Source: Nitrososphaerota archaeon
GTDB taxonomy: Archaea > Thermoproteota > Nitrososphaeria > Nitrososphaerales > CADDZS01
Length of the DNA stretch: 49,065 nt
Direction: 5' to 3'
Assembly: GCA_021325255.1 (NCBI GenBank)
Contig: JAJPHP010000022.1
Coordinates: forward strand, 1 to 49,065
Within the stretch, counting starts at the first letter, position 1; every line of letters starts with the position of its first letter. Positions 26,640 to 35,745 of the stretch are shown one piece after another. The translations under genes and the position numbers were made by a program. The notes beneath the pieces were generated by a model, which saw only the letters and a list, made by a program, of their open reading frames with translations, was not told where the DNA came from and ran no database searches.

Positions 26640-26984
26640 GATTTAGTGAAAAAGAGCTGGCGCTCACTTAAGCCTTCTGGTGTAACAAACAATGCTACTA
26701 GGATAATAGTAGCAAGTATTGTTCATTTCATTGGGCTGGGTATAAGAGGGGTCAGCACTAGGGAAAAAAGGCCAACTCTCTTCGACCTCTGCGACGGCAT
26801 AGTTTTTCCCAATTGCTATCACAAGCAGGACTCCTTGGAACTAGATGGCGACGGATGCTGAGGGATCCGGAGACCCTTCTCGGAACAATTTTGGCCAGTA
26901 TTGCCTCAATACCTTCCACGAAATTCTTCCGCACCTTTAGGCTTCTGTAGCAGAAGCCTGGACTGTAAAAAGCTGAACCTTTAT
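26640..26984. other. gap without a recognised gene
   Basis: I see no convincing frame. The gap should hold the promoter of the secreted protein on the minus strand, and possibly eroded DNA upstream of the kinase fragment. Confidence 0.3.
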
Positions 26985-27143
26985 AGCAGGTACCTGAAGG
27001 GCGCAAAGGGCTCAGGCCTGGACATGTCAATCGTCCACGCGCTCGTCGTGGAGAGATGCAGAGGAGGGGTAAGCGTGAGAAACATGGTCAAGGAAGACCA
27101 TACCCAAGGCACCATGGTTGAGCTCCTTCTCCCAAGCGCCTGA
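26985..27143 (+). pseudogene. histidine kinase ATPase-domain remnant
   Basis: About 53 codons match only the end of a HATPase_c domain: YLKGAKGSGLDMSIVHALV, then VERCRGGVSVRN, then DHTQGTMVELLLP. It is closely similar to the end of the intact kinase at 46-48 kb (GSGLGMSIVHSLAVERYKGR). The G2-box Gly has become Asp (GLDM). No H-box, N-box or G1 box exists upstream, so it is a dead fragment of a second kinase of the same family. Confidence 0.7.
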
Positions 27144-27206
27144 TTTCCTACTTTACAATATCTTCAAATTGCCAGCCTGTTTGAAAATCTGGATCGGGGT
27201 TATACC

Positions 27207-27773
27207 TTGACAACGGACAGGCGTTTCTGCCGCTTCAACAACCGTGAATCCATATCCCTTGGACGAGTAGACAGTTCCGAAGTTGTTACAAGAGAGATTC
27301 CCGAGGGAGGACTGTGCCTCTCCTCATTCGTCGTGATTACCGAAGAGTCAAACCCGCGCCGCGTACTCCTGGGTCACCTGAATCCAAATGCGAGGTGGGA
27401 CCACATAGGTGCGCTCGATGAGGCTCGTGTGAAGGCCCACGGCGGCGGATGGATGATTCCCTCCTCTCACCTGATGGTCCACGAATCGCCTCAGGAGGCC
27501 GCAAGCAGGATCTTAAGGGAGCAGCTCAACCTCAAAGGTCTCCCTCTTTCTGAGCCAAGAGTGGTATCGGAAGTGTCCACGCCAAGGAGGTTTCCAAACC
27601 TGCCGGCTCACTGGGACCTCGAGTTTATCTTCCTCGGGCACACAGATCGCTTGCCGCAGTCGGACGCCTGGACCGAGCTTCGATTCATCGATCTCGCAAA
27701 GACGCCAAAATCAGAGATTGCGAGGTCGCACGAGGACATTCTAGAGTCGGCCGGACTAAAGTTCGGCTCTTAA
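27207..27773 (+). CDS. Nudix-hydrolase-like protein with degenerate box
   Basis: The 188-residue protein starts at TTG 27207 with GATCGGGGT upstream. Residues 38-150 show a Nudix fold: SSFVVITEE, RWDHIGALDE, WMIPSSHLMVHESPQEAASRILREQLNL, then RRFPNLPAHWDLEFIFLG. In the Nudix box GX5EX7REUXEEXGU the Glu and REx core are partly kept (HESPQEAASRILREQLNL), but the first Gly is Ser and the metal-binding EE pair is QL. Hydrolytic activity is therefore doubtful; a ligand-sensing role is possible. Confidence 0.65.
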   Translation: MTTDRRFCRFNNRESISLGRVDSSEVVTREIPEGGLCLSSFVVITEESNPRRVLLGHLNPNARWDHIGALDEARVKAHGGGWMIPSSHLMVHESPQEAASRILREQLNLKGLPLSEPRVVSEVSTPRRFPNLPAHWDLEFIFLGHTDRLPQSDAWTELRFIDLAKTPKSEIARSHEDILESAGLKFGS

Positions 27774-27841
27774 AGAAGTATGCTAGAGAAAGAATGTCAT
27801 TGATTGGGGATTCGAGTGCGCACACCATTTTCTTTTGAGTC

Positions 27842-28423
27842 TTGTTTGATCTTCGCAGGGTTCCAAAAGAAAATGTTTCACTTCATATATACTCTCCATT
27901 AGTCATTTTTATATCACAGGTCCTCACCAAGCAAGATGCTGAGGGATCCAAAGCGAGCATACTGAGGCCTGCAAAGGGCTCTCTAAACTCGGACTCTTTC
28001 TCATCACCACCTTCTCGCGGCGTCGATTATCTATCCTCCAGTCCGCGCACGAACTTTGACATTGAGCTCCTCAAGGAGGAGATCGGGGAGCGTGTCGCGG
28101 TCATCGATGCCTGTCTTCCCCCGCAACTGGCAGAGGATCTCAGGGAGCGCGGCGTCAGAGCCGTCTGGGTTCCAGCGATCATGGGAGACGGCGCGAGCGA
28201 TGAGGAAATCTACAGGCAACTCCTGATCTCGAATTGGCAATTGTCGTACTTCAGGGACATGGAGAAGGTCCTGCTGACTCGAGACGTCGAATTTTACAGG
28301 AAGGTGCGAAAGATGGCGATACTCGTAAGCAAGCACTACCAGATTCAAAACTCTCGACAGGAGCTCAGCGCTCAGGACTTGAGCAGGTCAATGCTTCGCA
28401 AGATGCGGCAGCTAAGTTCATGA
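27842..28423 (+). CDS. DUF5615-like (PIN-like) protein, start uncertain
   Basis: The conserved region covers about residues 85-160: VIDACLPPQLAEDLRERGV, then GDGASDEEIYRQ, then KVLLTRDVEFYRKV. This is the D..LP..L...L...G / GASDEEI / LLTRD pattern of DUF5615, PIN-like nucleases often found as toxins. The catalytic acids expected for the fold (first-strand Asp, Asp-Glu pair, TRD Asp) are present. The first 70 residues are Ser-rich and not conserved; a TATA-like TCATATATAC at about 27884-27893 suggests that the real start is further downstream, but no standard start codon is visible there. No antitoxin-like partner is adjacent. Confidence 0.5.
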   Translation: MFDLRRVPKENVSLHIYSPLVIFISQVLTKQDAEGSKASILRPAKGSLNSDSFSSPPSRGVDYLSSSPRTNFDIELLKEEIGERVAVIDACLPPQLAEDLRERGVRAVWVPAIMGDGASDEEIYRQLLISNWQLSYFRDMEKVLLTRDVEFYRKVRKMAILVSKHYQIQNSRQELSAQDLSRSMLRKMRQLSS

Positions 28424-28474
28424 AGATATTCCCAAAAGTATTGCTGGATCTAAGCAAGCGTGTTCAGGAATACG

Positions 28475-29509
28475 CTAGTTGCGGCTTGGAATGATAGCAG
28501 CAGCTGTTTGTAGCTGTTGCTGCTCTTGAACCTGCTCGCGATTTGGTAGTAATTTTCTATTTGGAGAATAATATCCAGACTCTTTCAATATGGCGATCCG
28601 TCTTTCTACATACTCGCTCAGTGTCCTCGCTTGATCTATGTGTTCATACACGAACTCTACTCTTGCTAGACCTACTCCATGGATCTTTCTGATTCTTTCA
28701 ACCAGTTCTGTCGCCGTTACAATTTTTGCAAGTATTGTGCTGTATAATCCAAAGTCGGCCCACGCGCCGGCGTAGATCATCACCTCTCCTAGGAGCTCGA
28801 GAATTTTCTTCTCAGCGTCGACCCTTTGCTCGCGCGACGTAAATGAAACCAATACATCTGCTGGGACAGAGCCTGTAATCGCACGGTAGTCCATTGTGGG
28901 GACTGACAGAAGCGCTCTGGTTGTTACAAGTCTTGCCAGTCTTCGTTTCAATGTTCTGACCGAAATTCTCATCTCTCTTGCGAGCTGGCTGTAACTCCTG
29001 AATCCGTCGCCCCTCGTGAGTCTCGCAATCAACATCCAGTCTAAGAACGATAAAGCGGATGCGGACGTGCAAGTGGGGTACTCTACTTGACTGAAGACAC
29101 CATCAGCAGTTCCTGCTATGCCTTTGAAAAGCGCAAGTTTCCTTTGGAGATTTCTTTGATTCTCATAGGCGAATGCGAGACCAATCATGCTCCCGTGGAA
29201 ATTTTGGATGAACAGCATTCCTTCGATGAGCTTCAATTTCTCAATCACGTCTTGCTTTGGGAGCGAGTTTGAAACATCAAGAGCATATGCGCCGACTTCC
29301 AGTCCAAGCAGGCGAGGATTCGCGTATGCCGAGGTTCCGGTGAGAACGCCAGAGTGATACATATTCTTGATCCTGTTTCTTGCCGTTCCCGCGGATATTC
29401 GCAATCTCTTTGCAATTTCCCTGTAAGGGGATCCTAGGCCCGGCCTTGCGGGTAAAACCGACTGGGCCTGGGTCAGTTCTCTAAGAATACGAATGTCTAG
29501 TGCGTCCAA
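28475..29509 (-). CDS. double-HTH Lrp/AsnC-like transcription regulator
   Basis: The 344-residue protein contains two HTH units. The first, residues 4-60, is LDIRILRELTQAQ...YREIAKRLRISAGTARNRIKNM; the second, near residue 175-215, is SYSQLAREMRISVRTLKRRLARL. Each is followed by an alpha/beta ligand-type (RAM-like) segment. This duplicated layout is a thaumarchaeal type of Lrp-related regulator. The tail is Gln-rich. No ligand can be named. It is convergent with the DUF5615-like gene and divergent from the NHL-repeat gene, so it may regulate the latter; that is inference. Confidence 0.8.
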   Translation of the reverse strand: MDALDIRILRELTQAQSVLPARPGLGSPYREIAKRLRISAGTARNRIKNMYHSGVLTGTSAYANPRLLGLEVGAYALDVSNSLPKQDVIEKLKLIEGMLFIQNFHGSMIGLAFAYENQRNLQRKLALFKGIAGTADGVFSQVEYPTCTSASALSFLDWMLIARLTRGDGFRSYSQLAREMRISVRTLKRRLARLVTTRALLSVPTMDYRAITGSVPADVLVSFTSREQRVDAEKKILELLGEVMIYAGAWADFGLYSTILAKIVTATELVERIRKIHGVGLARVEFVYEHIDQARTLSEYVERRIAILKESGYYSPNRKLLPNREQVQEQQQLQTAAAIIPSRN

Positions 29510-29647
29510 AATGCTCAGCTGTATTGCCTGAAATGGAAGTGCTCTCTCATAAGTTTGTCACTTTTGTGCAACGGTGCTGAACACTAGTTTAAGTCAATCC
29601 TAAAATCCTAAGATGCGAAAAAGAAGGAGAGTTGAATCTCAGAATCC

Positions 29648-31165
29648 TTGTCTCGGGCTTACCATTATACACGAAGTAGGACTAAATTTTTCGCTGTTTC
29701 ATGCAGCATTGCGATCATAACTATTTTTCTCTTTTCGGCCGTAATCGCTGTGCCGGGGGCATACGCCTTCTCTAACGGCGAGAACGCTTCGATAGTACTT
29801 GGCCAGCCTGATTTCACGTCGAAATCTAATATCAGTCCTCTGATCAATCAGTCGAGATTTGACTCTCCAAATGACGTGAAGTTTGATTCCTCTGGCAACC
29901 TGTGGGTGGTTGATTCTGCGAATAGCCGAGTCCTGGAATTCAAGCCTCCCTTTTCCAATGGAGAAAGCGCGAGCCTTGTTTTGGGCGAACCGAATTTCAA
30001 TACGGCTTACCTTCCTGGTGGGACACCTGTCAACGGGACGGTACTTGGCGTCCCAGAGGCGATTGCGTTCGACTCCTCCGGAAACCTCTGGGTTTCTGAT
30101 ACGGGAGACAGCCGCATCGTCGAATTCAAAGCGCCTTTTTCAACAGGCGAGAACGCAAGCCTTGTTCTGGGAGAGCCTGATCTCAAGACTCCCGGGGATA
30201 CAACCCAGCCTGCTTCCCAGAGCAATCTCAACGCTCCAGTCGGGCTTGTTTTTGATTCCTCAGGGAATCTGTGGGTCGCCGATGCTGGCTACTACAGGGT
30301 GGTCGAATTCAAGGCTCCATTTTCCAACGGTGAAAGCGCTTCGCTCGTATTAGGGCAGGACAATTTCACTGCAAAGAATTTTCCCAATGAGCCAGGGTGT
30401 CCCCCGAACTGCGGCTCGCCGACACAGTCTACTCTCAATAGCCCAATGGATGTGGCTTTCGACGCCTCAGGGAATCTGTGGGTGGCCGACAGGAGTGATT
30501 ACAGAGTAGTGGAATTTACACCTCCATTCTCAAACGGGCAGGCGGCCAGTCTAATTTTAGGCGGCGCTTGTGCGATTTTTGGACAACTGCTGGGGGCAAA
30601 CTGCCTCGAGGTTACTGAGTTCATAGCGTTTGATCACTCTGGCATGCTTTGGGTCTCGGATACTGGAAACGGGAGAATTCTTGGATTCCCCGCGCCCATT
30701 TCGAGCGGCGAGAATGCGACTGTCGTGCTCGGTCAGCCGGACTTTGCGACGACTTTCTCCAACATATGGAATGCTACTCAGAGTATATTGATCACCCCGG
30801 AGGGAATTGTGTTTGACTCGTCGGGAAATCTTTGGGTGGCTGACTCCGGGGTTAACAGGGTGCTCGAATTTGGTCCGGGTGCACCAAGTAGCAGTACTTC
30901 CTCAATCGCTAGTTCTTCAAGCGTGAGCTCGGTTTCATCGTCAAGAAGTTCCGCTCTTCCCACTTCGAGCAACGCCATCACTCCGACCTCGACACCCTCT
31001 TCAACGACCAGTGCGCCGGCGACTACCATCACATCTGTTCCTACTTCCAGCTCCGCGGGCGGCGGGGCTGCTTCCTCGATGTCCTGGGTTTATCCTGTTG
31101 TCGCGGTAGTTGTCGTAGTTTTGGTGATAGGAGCCGTTTTCATCCTGATGAGAAGACGCCGCTGA
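29648..31165 (+). CDS. secreted six-NHL-repeat protein with C-terminal membrane anchor
   Basis: The 505-residue protein starts at TTG 29648 with a signal peptide (FAVSCSIAIITIFLFSAVIA). Six NHL repeats of the type FDSSGNLWVADSG.NRVLEF alternate with the linker FSNGESASLVLGQPDF; six repeats would close a beta-propeller. A Ser/Thr-rich stalk of about 60 residues follows, then a helix (VYPVVAVVVVVLVIGAVFIL) and MRRRR. It should be a glycosylated cell-surface protein involved in binding. The repeated units differ little, so recent expansion is likely. Confidence 0.9.
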   Translation: MSRAYHYTRSRTKFFAVSCSIAIITIFLFSAVIAVPGAYAFSNGENASIVLGQPDFTSKSNISPLINQSRFDSPNDVKFDSSGNLWVVDSANSRVLEFKPPFSNGESASLVLGEPNFNTAYLPGGTPVNGTVLGVPEAIAFDSSGNLWVSDTGDSRIVEFKAPFSTGENASLVLGEPDLKTPGDTTQPASQSNLNAPVGLVFDSSGNLWVADAGYYRVVEFKAPFSNGESASLVLGQDNFTAKNFPNEPGCPPNCGSPTQSTLNSPMDVAFDASGNLWVADRSDYRVVEFTPPFSNGQAASLILGGACAIFGQLLGANCLEVTEFIAFDHSGMLWVSDTGNGRILGFPAPISSGENATVVLGQPDFATTFSNIWNATQSILITPEGIVFDSSGNLWVADSGVNRVLEFGPGAPSSSTSSIASSSSVSSVSSSRSSALPTSSNAITPTSTPSSTTSAPATTITSVPTSSSAGGGAASSMSWVYPVVAVVVVVLVIGAVFILMRRRR

Positions 31166-31331
31166 TTGTGAAACCCGGATCCGGAAAGGCTCGTAGATCG
31201 AGAGACTTTCGGCGCGCAAGCGTCGGCTGGGAGAAGAGATAATTTCCGCATCGAAGAAAAGCAGCGTCTTTAGCTGGGATGTCTCGCTAGCCATAAAAGA
31301 GCATTTTCTCCAATTTTCCCTTCTCACCAAA

Positions 31332-33047
31332 TTGGCCTCGCCTTCCTCCGCTTCTCTCAATCCGGGATCTCCTGCTTCCACACATCATCCCGGCATGACC
31401 TCGGTCAACACCAAGAATATTGTCATCCTTCTCATCTTGGCTCTGTCGCTTGCACTAATCGTCATCGACTCCACCGTTGTCAACATCACTCTTCCCGCAA
31501 TTCAAGCTGACTTTTCTGTATCGGTCAACGACCTCGAGTGGATCAGCTCGATCTATGCTCTTTTCTTCGGCTCCTTCATTCTCACGTGGGGGAAACTTGG
31601 AGACCAGTTCGGTCGTCGGCGAATATTCATGGGCGGCGTGACGCTGTTCATAGTTGGATCAGCGATAGATGGCCTATCTGCAAACCTGTCGATGATGCTC
31701 CTCGGGCGCGCGATCCAGGGGTTTGGATCTGCGATGGCCTCTCCCTCGACGCTTTCAATCCTCACGACCACGTTCACGGGTAGGGCGAGGAGCGTCGCGT
31801 TCGGTGTGTGGGGAGCGGTTGCGGGCGCGTCCGGCGCTCTTGGGCCGCTGCTGGGAGGATACTTTACCACGTACGACAGCTGGCGGTGGGCGTTCCTGAT
31901 CAACGTGCCCATAGGTTTGGTGGCTTTGATTGGTGCCCTAATTGTAATCAAAGAATCCAAGTTCAAGACTCCGAACTATACCACGGATTACGGAGGCGTT
32001 ACTCTAATCACGCTGTCGCTCTCTGCGTTGATTTTTGGTCTCATTGAGGGGCAGACATACGGTTGGCTTGCCGAGAAGCAGACCTTCACCGCACTTGGAT
32101 TCATCTGGCCCTTTTCGAATTTTTCTCTTCCTGCATTCTCCATAGTTTCGGGGACGCTCCTGCTACTTCTTTTTATATACTATGAAATCAAAAGGCAGCA
32201 TGCTGGAAAGGACCCTCTGTTTGAATTCTCGCTGCTGAAGTTCACGGGCTTCAGGTTCGGGATACTTACTGTCCTCATCGTCGCCGTGGGCGAGTTCGGT
32301 GTTTTCTTCATCCTTTCGCTGTATCTCCAGATTGTTCGAGGATTATCTGCGATTGAGACCGGGATAACATTCCTGCCGATGGCGATCACGCTGCTGATTT
32401 CTGCACCGCTTGCCGGACTGCTTGCAAGCAGGGTCGGCCCAAAGTGGATCGTAACTACCGGGATGACGCTTGAGGGGATTGCGCTCTTGGCGATGTCGCA
32501 GGTGATCACGATCTCTTTTCCCATCTACTACCTCTACCCTGTCCTCATTGTTTATGGCGCGGGCGTCGGCCTCGCCGTGGGGCAGCTTACCAACACCGTA
32601 CTTACAAGTATACCCTGGCAGAAGGCGGGTATTGGATCGGGCGCCAACAACACCGTAAGGCAGATCGGCGCTGCATTCGGTGTCGCGATTATCGGGGCGG
32701 TGCTCGTCGCGGTGATGTCGTCGGGCGGGCAGGCAGATTTGAATGCTAGCGCGGTGATTCCTGATGCGCTGAAGGCTTCGATTGCGAAGGTCTTTGACTC
32801 TGGTCTTACTGGCGGGATCGGATTCTCCATGCCCTTCGGAGTCGCTGGGACTCCAGTAGGAGACGCGATCAAAACCGTGTTCAACGACGCGATCACTCAA
32901 GGAACGCGCTCGGCTGCTCTAACGGCAGGGATATTCTGCGGGGGCGGCGCTGTGTGTTCGCTGCTCATACCCAACGCCAAAAAGGCAGACGGCAGTAAGA
33001 GCTCGGAGTTTGATCAACACCAGCCTGCGTCTGAGGCCACTGCGTAG
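31332..33047 (+). CDS. MFS transporter, DHA2 (EmrB/QacA) type
   Basis: The 571-residue protein has 14 predicted membrane helices. DHA2 motifs are clear: ALIVIDSTVVNITLPAIQ, the loop GKLGDQFGRRRIF (motif A), GRAIQGFGSAMASPS (motif B) and GVWGAVAGASGALGPLLGG (motif C). It probably exports drugs or metabolites using the proton gradient. The start is taken at TTG 31332; ATG 31395 gives a shorter product that keeps all helices. Compared with the other MFS here (23464-24912) it has the standard D-S-T-V motif and a longer extracytoplasmic loop before the last helix. Confidence 0.93.
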   Translation: MASPSSASLNPGSPASTHHPGMTSVNTKNIVILLILALSLALIVIDSTVVNITLPAIQADFSVSVNDLEWISSIYALFFGSFILTWGKLGDQFGRRRIFMGGVTLFIVGSAIDGLSANLSMMLLGRAIQGFGSAMASPSTLSILTTTFTGRARSVAFGVWGAVAGASGALGPLLGGYFTTYDSWRWAFLINVPIGLVALIGALIVIKESKFKTPNYTTDYGGVTLITLSLSALIFGLIEGQTYGWLAEKQTFTALGFIWPFSNFSLPAFSIVSGTLLLLLFIYYEIKRQHAGKDPLFEFSLLKFTGFRFGILTVLIVAVGEFGVFFILSLYLQIVRGLSAIETGITFLPMAITLLISAPLAGLLASRVGPKWIVTTGMTLEGIALLAMSQVITISFPIYYLYPVLIVYGAGVGLAVGQLTNTVLTSIPWQKAGIGSGANNTVRQIGAAFGVAIIGAVLVAVMSSGGQADLNASAVIPDALKASIAKVFDSGLTGGIGFSMPFGVAGTPVGDAIKTVFNDAITQGTRSAALTAGIFCGGGAVCSLLIPNAKKADGSKSSEFDQHQPASEATA

Positions 33048-33424
33048 TTGACGGATCAGGACACCTCCTTTTTTGATCGGGCGTGGTAGCTCACTCTAGG
33101 GAATCATTGAATAGAAACTAGCTGTCCGTCCTAACGGTTAGCCCCCTGTGCCATTTCACCTCCACGTCATCATCACCAAGATCCACGATCATATTCCACA
33201 TTTTTTGTGCCAATTTCTATATACTGAAATCGCGGCGCTGATGGCGTGCGCTCACTCTCTTCCTCCTAATGATTAACCCGCGTCAGAGATTGAGGAAGTT
33301 CCTCGTGTGTTATGCCGGAATTCGCAAAACATCCTCGAAAATCCGAAAATTCGAGACATGCTGCCCTAATTTGTTTCCTCGAAACAAGCTGAAGCAAAGG
33401 GAAGGTCTTTTTCCCGTTTCCCGC
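33048..33424. other. gap without a recognised gene
   Basis: I see no supported frame in this stretch downstream of the MFS gene. Confidence 0.35.
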
Positions 33425-33500
33425 TTTAAATACCATAATAGCACCGTTACGTACCCCCTCTAGGGGGGTACCCCCTCGCTTTCTCGACAATTGTCGAGAA
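33425..33500 (+). ncRNA. candidate promoter plus structured small RNA
   Basis: A TATA-like TTTAAATAC lies at 33425-33433. About 20 nt downstream begins a stem GTACCCCC (33451-33458) / GGGGGTAC (33464-33471) with a 5-nt loop. The G5 arm can instead pair with CCCCC at 33471-33475, giving two competing folds. A perfect 20-bp palindrome follows at 33481-33500 (TTCTCGACAA and its complement). No frame explains this. It is either a small RNA with a terminal hairpin or a protein-binding DNA site; transcription is not shown. Confidence 0.3.
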
Positions 33501-33705
33501 GTCCAAAGATACTTTGAGTGGAATTTCCTCCGCTGAAGAGCCTGGAAAGATTGACGGAAGAACGTATCCCGGTATACTTCATAGGAACAGGTTAGTTGAG
33601 AAGAAATCGTCGTCATGAATCCAAAGTCACATCATTGTACTCTATCCGGTAGCCGTTATCCGCTCCAAACTTCGACGAGGGAGTACTTAGCATTCACTAA
33701 ATGTG

Positions 33706-33731
33706 ATTACGTACGTGATCACGTACGTAAT
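33706..33731. repeat. perfect 26-bp palindrome
   Basis: The half-site is ATTACGTACGTGA (33706-33718) and the second half is its exact reverse complement. It is built from two ACGTACGT blocks around GATC, and is followed at once by a TTTCGCGAAA palindrome (33731-33740). It could be an operator for a dimeric or tetrameric regulator. Confidence 0.6.
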
Positions 33732-33933
33732 TTCGCGAAAACTGAAATAATAGAGACGCAACTCGAGATGACTTTTCGCTGCTCACGATTTTCAATCCAT
33801 TCGAGGTTTCAATGTAGTCTCGCCTTGCTAACTGTTGTCAACCTTGCGCGTCTTGCGATTGAGGTTTCTGGTTAGCCCTTATGTATTTCATAGATTCAGG
33901 TCAAGCTTGAATTTGCAGAGCTTCTTATCACTC

Positions 33934-34062
33934 TTGACGGGTGCGCCGCTTGGAGTACCTTCCTATCCTTGTGGCACGAGTAGCCAATTCATCTTGACCG
34001 GGATCGGGTTCATAATCATAGGCGTAATAAGTATAGGAGTCCACTTTGTACAGCACTGGTAG
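33934..34062 (+). CDS. single-span microprotein
   Basis: A 42-residue frame from TTG 33934 ends with a clear membrane helix (FILTGIGFIIIGVISIGVHF). An open frame extends upstream with random composition. It may be a microprotein or the tail of a decayed membrane gene. Confidence 0.3.
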   Translation: MTGAPLGVPSYPCGTSSQFILTGIGFIIIGVISIGVHFVQHW

Positions 34063-34117
34063 GATGGACTCGGCAGGGGATGATAGGAGATATTTGGATT
34101 TCTTCCATTGCTTCAGT

Positions 34118-34939
34118 CTACCTTATGTTTCTAAATGAAAGCCCAGTCCTGAGCATCTTCTTGTGAGCGATTCTCTTTCCCACTGCGAACGCGCGAAGGT
34201 CTCTAGCCTTTTGCACGTCGACTTCATCATAACCCACGTCGATCATCATCTGGCGAATCGCGGACGGAGAGGGCTTGAACCAGTTGTACCTGTGGAGGAT
34301 TGACGGCCCCCAGTATGCTAAAATCGGCTTGTCCGAATCCGTTATTGCTGATTCAAGGAGACACTTTCCCCCGTCCTTCAAGCAATTAAAGGTGATGCGA
34401 AGAGCCATTATCAGGTCGGTGACGTGATAGAGCACGCCGGCGAAGAGGATGAAATCGAACCTATCCTGGAATGATGGGGCTGTCAAATCGTAAAGGGAGA
34501 GCGGCAGAGCCTCGAAGTTAGTCAAGTTGAATGCGTGTATCATGAACCTTACGCAGTCGATTGCATCAGCCCGCTCTTCGATTGCTGTGACGTTTGCGCC
34601 CATCACGTTGAGGAGGAGACTCATTCCTCCAGTCCAGCATCCGATGTCGAGCACGCTCTTGCCGCGAAGCGAATCTGGCGAGAAGGCTTTGAATGAATCA
34701 ATGAAAGTTGCAATGACGGCGAGGTGCCTGTCGGCCATGGTTCCTTTGAGATAGAAATCGCCGAAATCGTGGTTGTGACCCCAGTCCAACTTTTTCTGGA
34801 ATTCATCTATGCGTTCCTTGAATGTCTTTGGATCCACGTTTACAAGGTTGTTTGTTTTGTAGTGAGTCTCCATCAGGTTCTTCAGGTAGCTGTATGAGGG
34901 AGAGTTGAATGCCCTTGCTGCGCGCAACCCGCCGCCCAT
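34118..34939 (-). CDS. SAM-dependent methyltransferase (CmoB-like fold)
   Basis: The protein has 273 residues if started at ATG 34939; TTG 35056 and ATG 34873 are alternatives. The Rossmann MTase core starts with GKSVLDIGCWTGGMSLLL (SAM-binding motif I), then VTAIEERADAIDCVRF (motif II acid), then FDFILFAGVLYHVTD (motif IV with VLYH, shared with CmoB-type enzymes). Blocks preceding the core (WGHNHDFGDFYLKG) resemble the linker of tRNA-uridine carboxymethyl/methyl transferases. The substrate is not determinable. Confidence 0.8.
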   Translation of the reverse strand: MGGGLRAARAFNSPSYSYLKNLMETHYKTNNLVNVDPKTFKERIDEFQKKLDWGHNHDFGDFYLKGTMADRHLAVIATFIDSFKAFSPDSLRGKSVLDIGCWTGGMSLLLNVMGANVTAIEERADAIDCVRFMIHAFNLTNFEALPLSLYDLTAPSFQDRFDFILFAGVLYHVTDLIMALRITFNCLKDGGKCLLESAITDSDKPILAYWGPSILHRYNWFKPSPSAIRQMMIDVGYDEVDVQKARDLRAFAVGKRIAHKKMLRTGLSFRNIR

Positions 34940-35148
34940 CTGAAACTGCAAGTAACCGCTGCACCTCCCGATGGGCCGGTAGAATGAGGCTATAAAGTTG
35001 AAAAGAGCCCCTTCTTCGGTTGGCGCAAGAACTCTGCCGAAGGAAAAGTTCCTCAAGGCAAAAATGCGAAGAGATCGCCGCCTCTACACCACTAGATTGT
35101 CAGAATATTCCCGAAATCGAGATATACACTCAAACCTTATGACGCGTA

Positions 35149-35675
35149 ATGCCATTTGTGATTACTGCCACAATAACCTGCTATCTTCTAGCGGGCGACG
35201 GACCGGTAGCAAAACAAGAGTTTCTAAAGCACATAAGCGACCCCGGTGAAACCTTCATAATCGCGTACGGGTTCACTCTAGTGCCGATGATCAACGACCT
35301 GATCGCAGCGCACCAGAAAGGGGTTCCGCTCCACATTTTCTTGGACCACACCCAGTCCGAGGGGTGATGCAAAAACCAGAAGTTCAGAAGGTGGTCGACG
35401 CTGGAGTGGAAGTGACCATAGGTACATCACCGGTTGGTACGCAGTACATCTGCCACACGAAGGGAGTCGCCTCAAACGACAGTCCTCAATGGTGTTGGGA
35501 AGGATCGACCAACTTTTCAGAGAGCGCGTGGAACCAGGTGAACACGGCCATGGTATTCTCCTCGCAGGAGTGGTATGACAACTTTGTGTCGCAGTTCGAG
35601 CAGATTAGGCAGTTTGCTTGGGACAACGAGAGGGAGTTTCAGGTTATGAAGAGCCCTCCGTCAGGAGTGACCTAG
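35149..35675 (+). pseudogene. phospholipase-D-like gene split by a frameshift
   Basis: The first frame (35149-35367) encodes AKQEFLKHISDPGETFII ... LVPMINDLIAAHQKGVPLHIFLDHTQSEG and stops. The second (35364-35675) continues with KPEVQKVVDAGVEVTIGTSP, YICHTKGV (the H-x-K of an HKD motif) and WCWEGSTNFSESAWNQVN. Together they form one PLD-superfamily domain (phosphodiesterase or nuclease fold). The frames switch at a run of four G (35361-35364), where one missing G would restore continuity. Alternatively the overlap GTGATG permits stop-restart translation of two subunits. The 3' end carries a repeat found twice more. Confidence 0.7.
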
Positions 35676-35745
35676 CATCTGGATTGATTCTCGCTCGTCT
35701 GCTGGCGAAAGGGCCTCGCTCACGTTTTACAGCGTGCCTGCGATT
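35595..35745 (+). repeat. dispersed 3'-end repeat, copy 1
   Basis: This covers the last 25 codons of the PLD-like gene (IRQFAWDNERE...) plus about 70 nt after its TAG. Key words are CTAGC, GGATTGATTCTCGCT, and GCTCACGTTTTACAGCG. Copy 2 matches both the coding and 3' parts; copy 3 matches the 3' part only. Confidence 0.75.

Noticed and set aside
26857..27950. Shared GATGCTGAGGGATCC at about 26855 and 27936
   Set aside because: A 15-nt identity with unrelated flanks; likely chance or a tiny remnant.
30778..31032. Minus-strand frames across the NHL and cyclase genes
   Set aside because: These are antisense shadows of repeat-rich or G+C-rich genes.
33425..33740. Replication origin
   Set aside because: Palindromes and G/C runs recall origin-binding sites, but there is no orc1/cdc6 gene and no A/T-rich unwinding stretch nearby.
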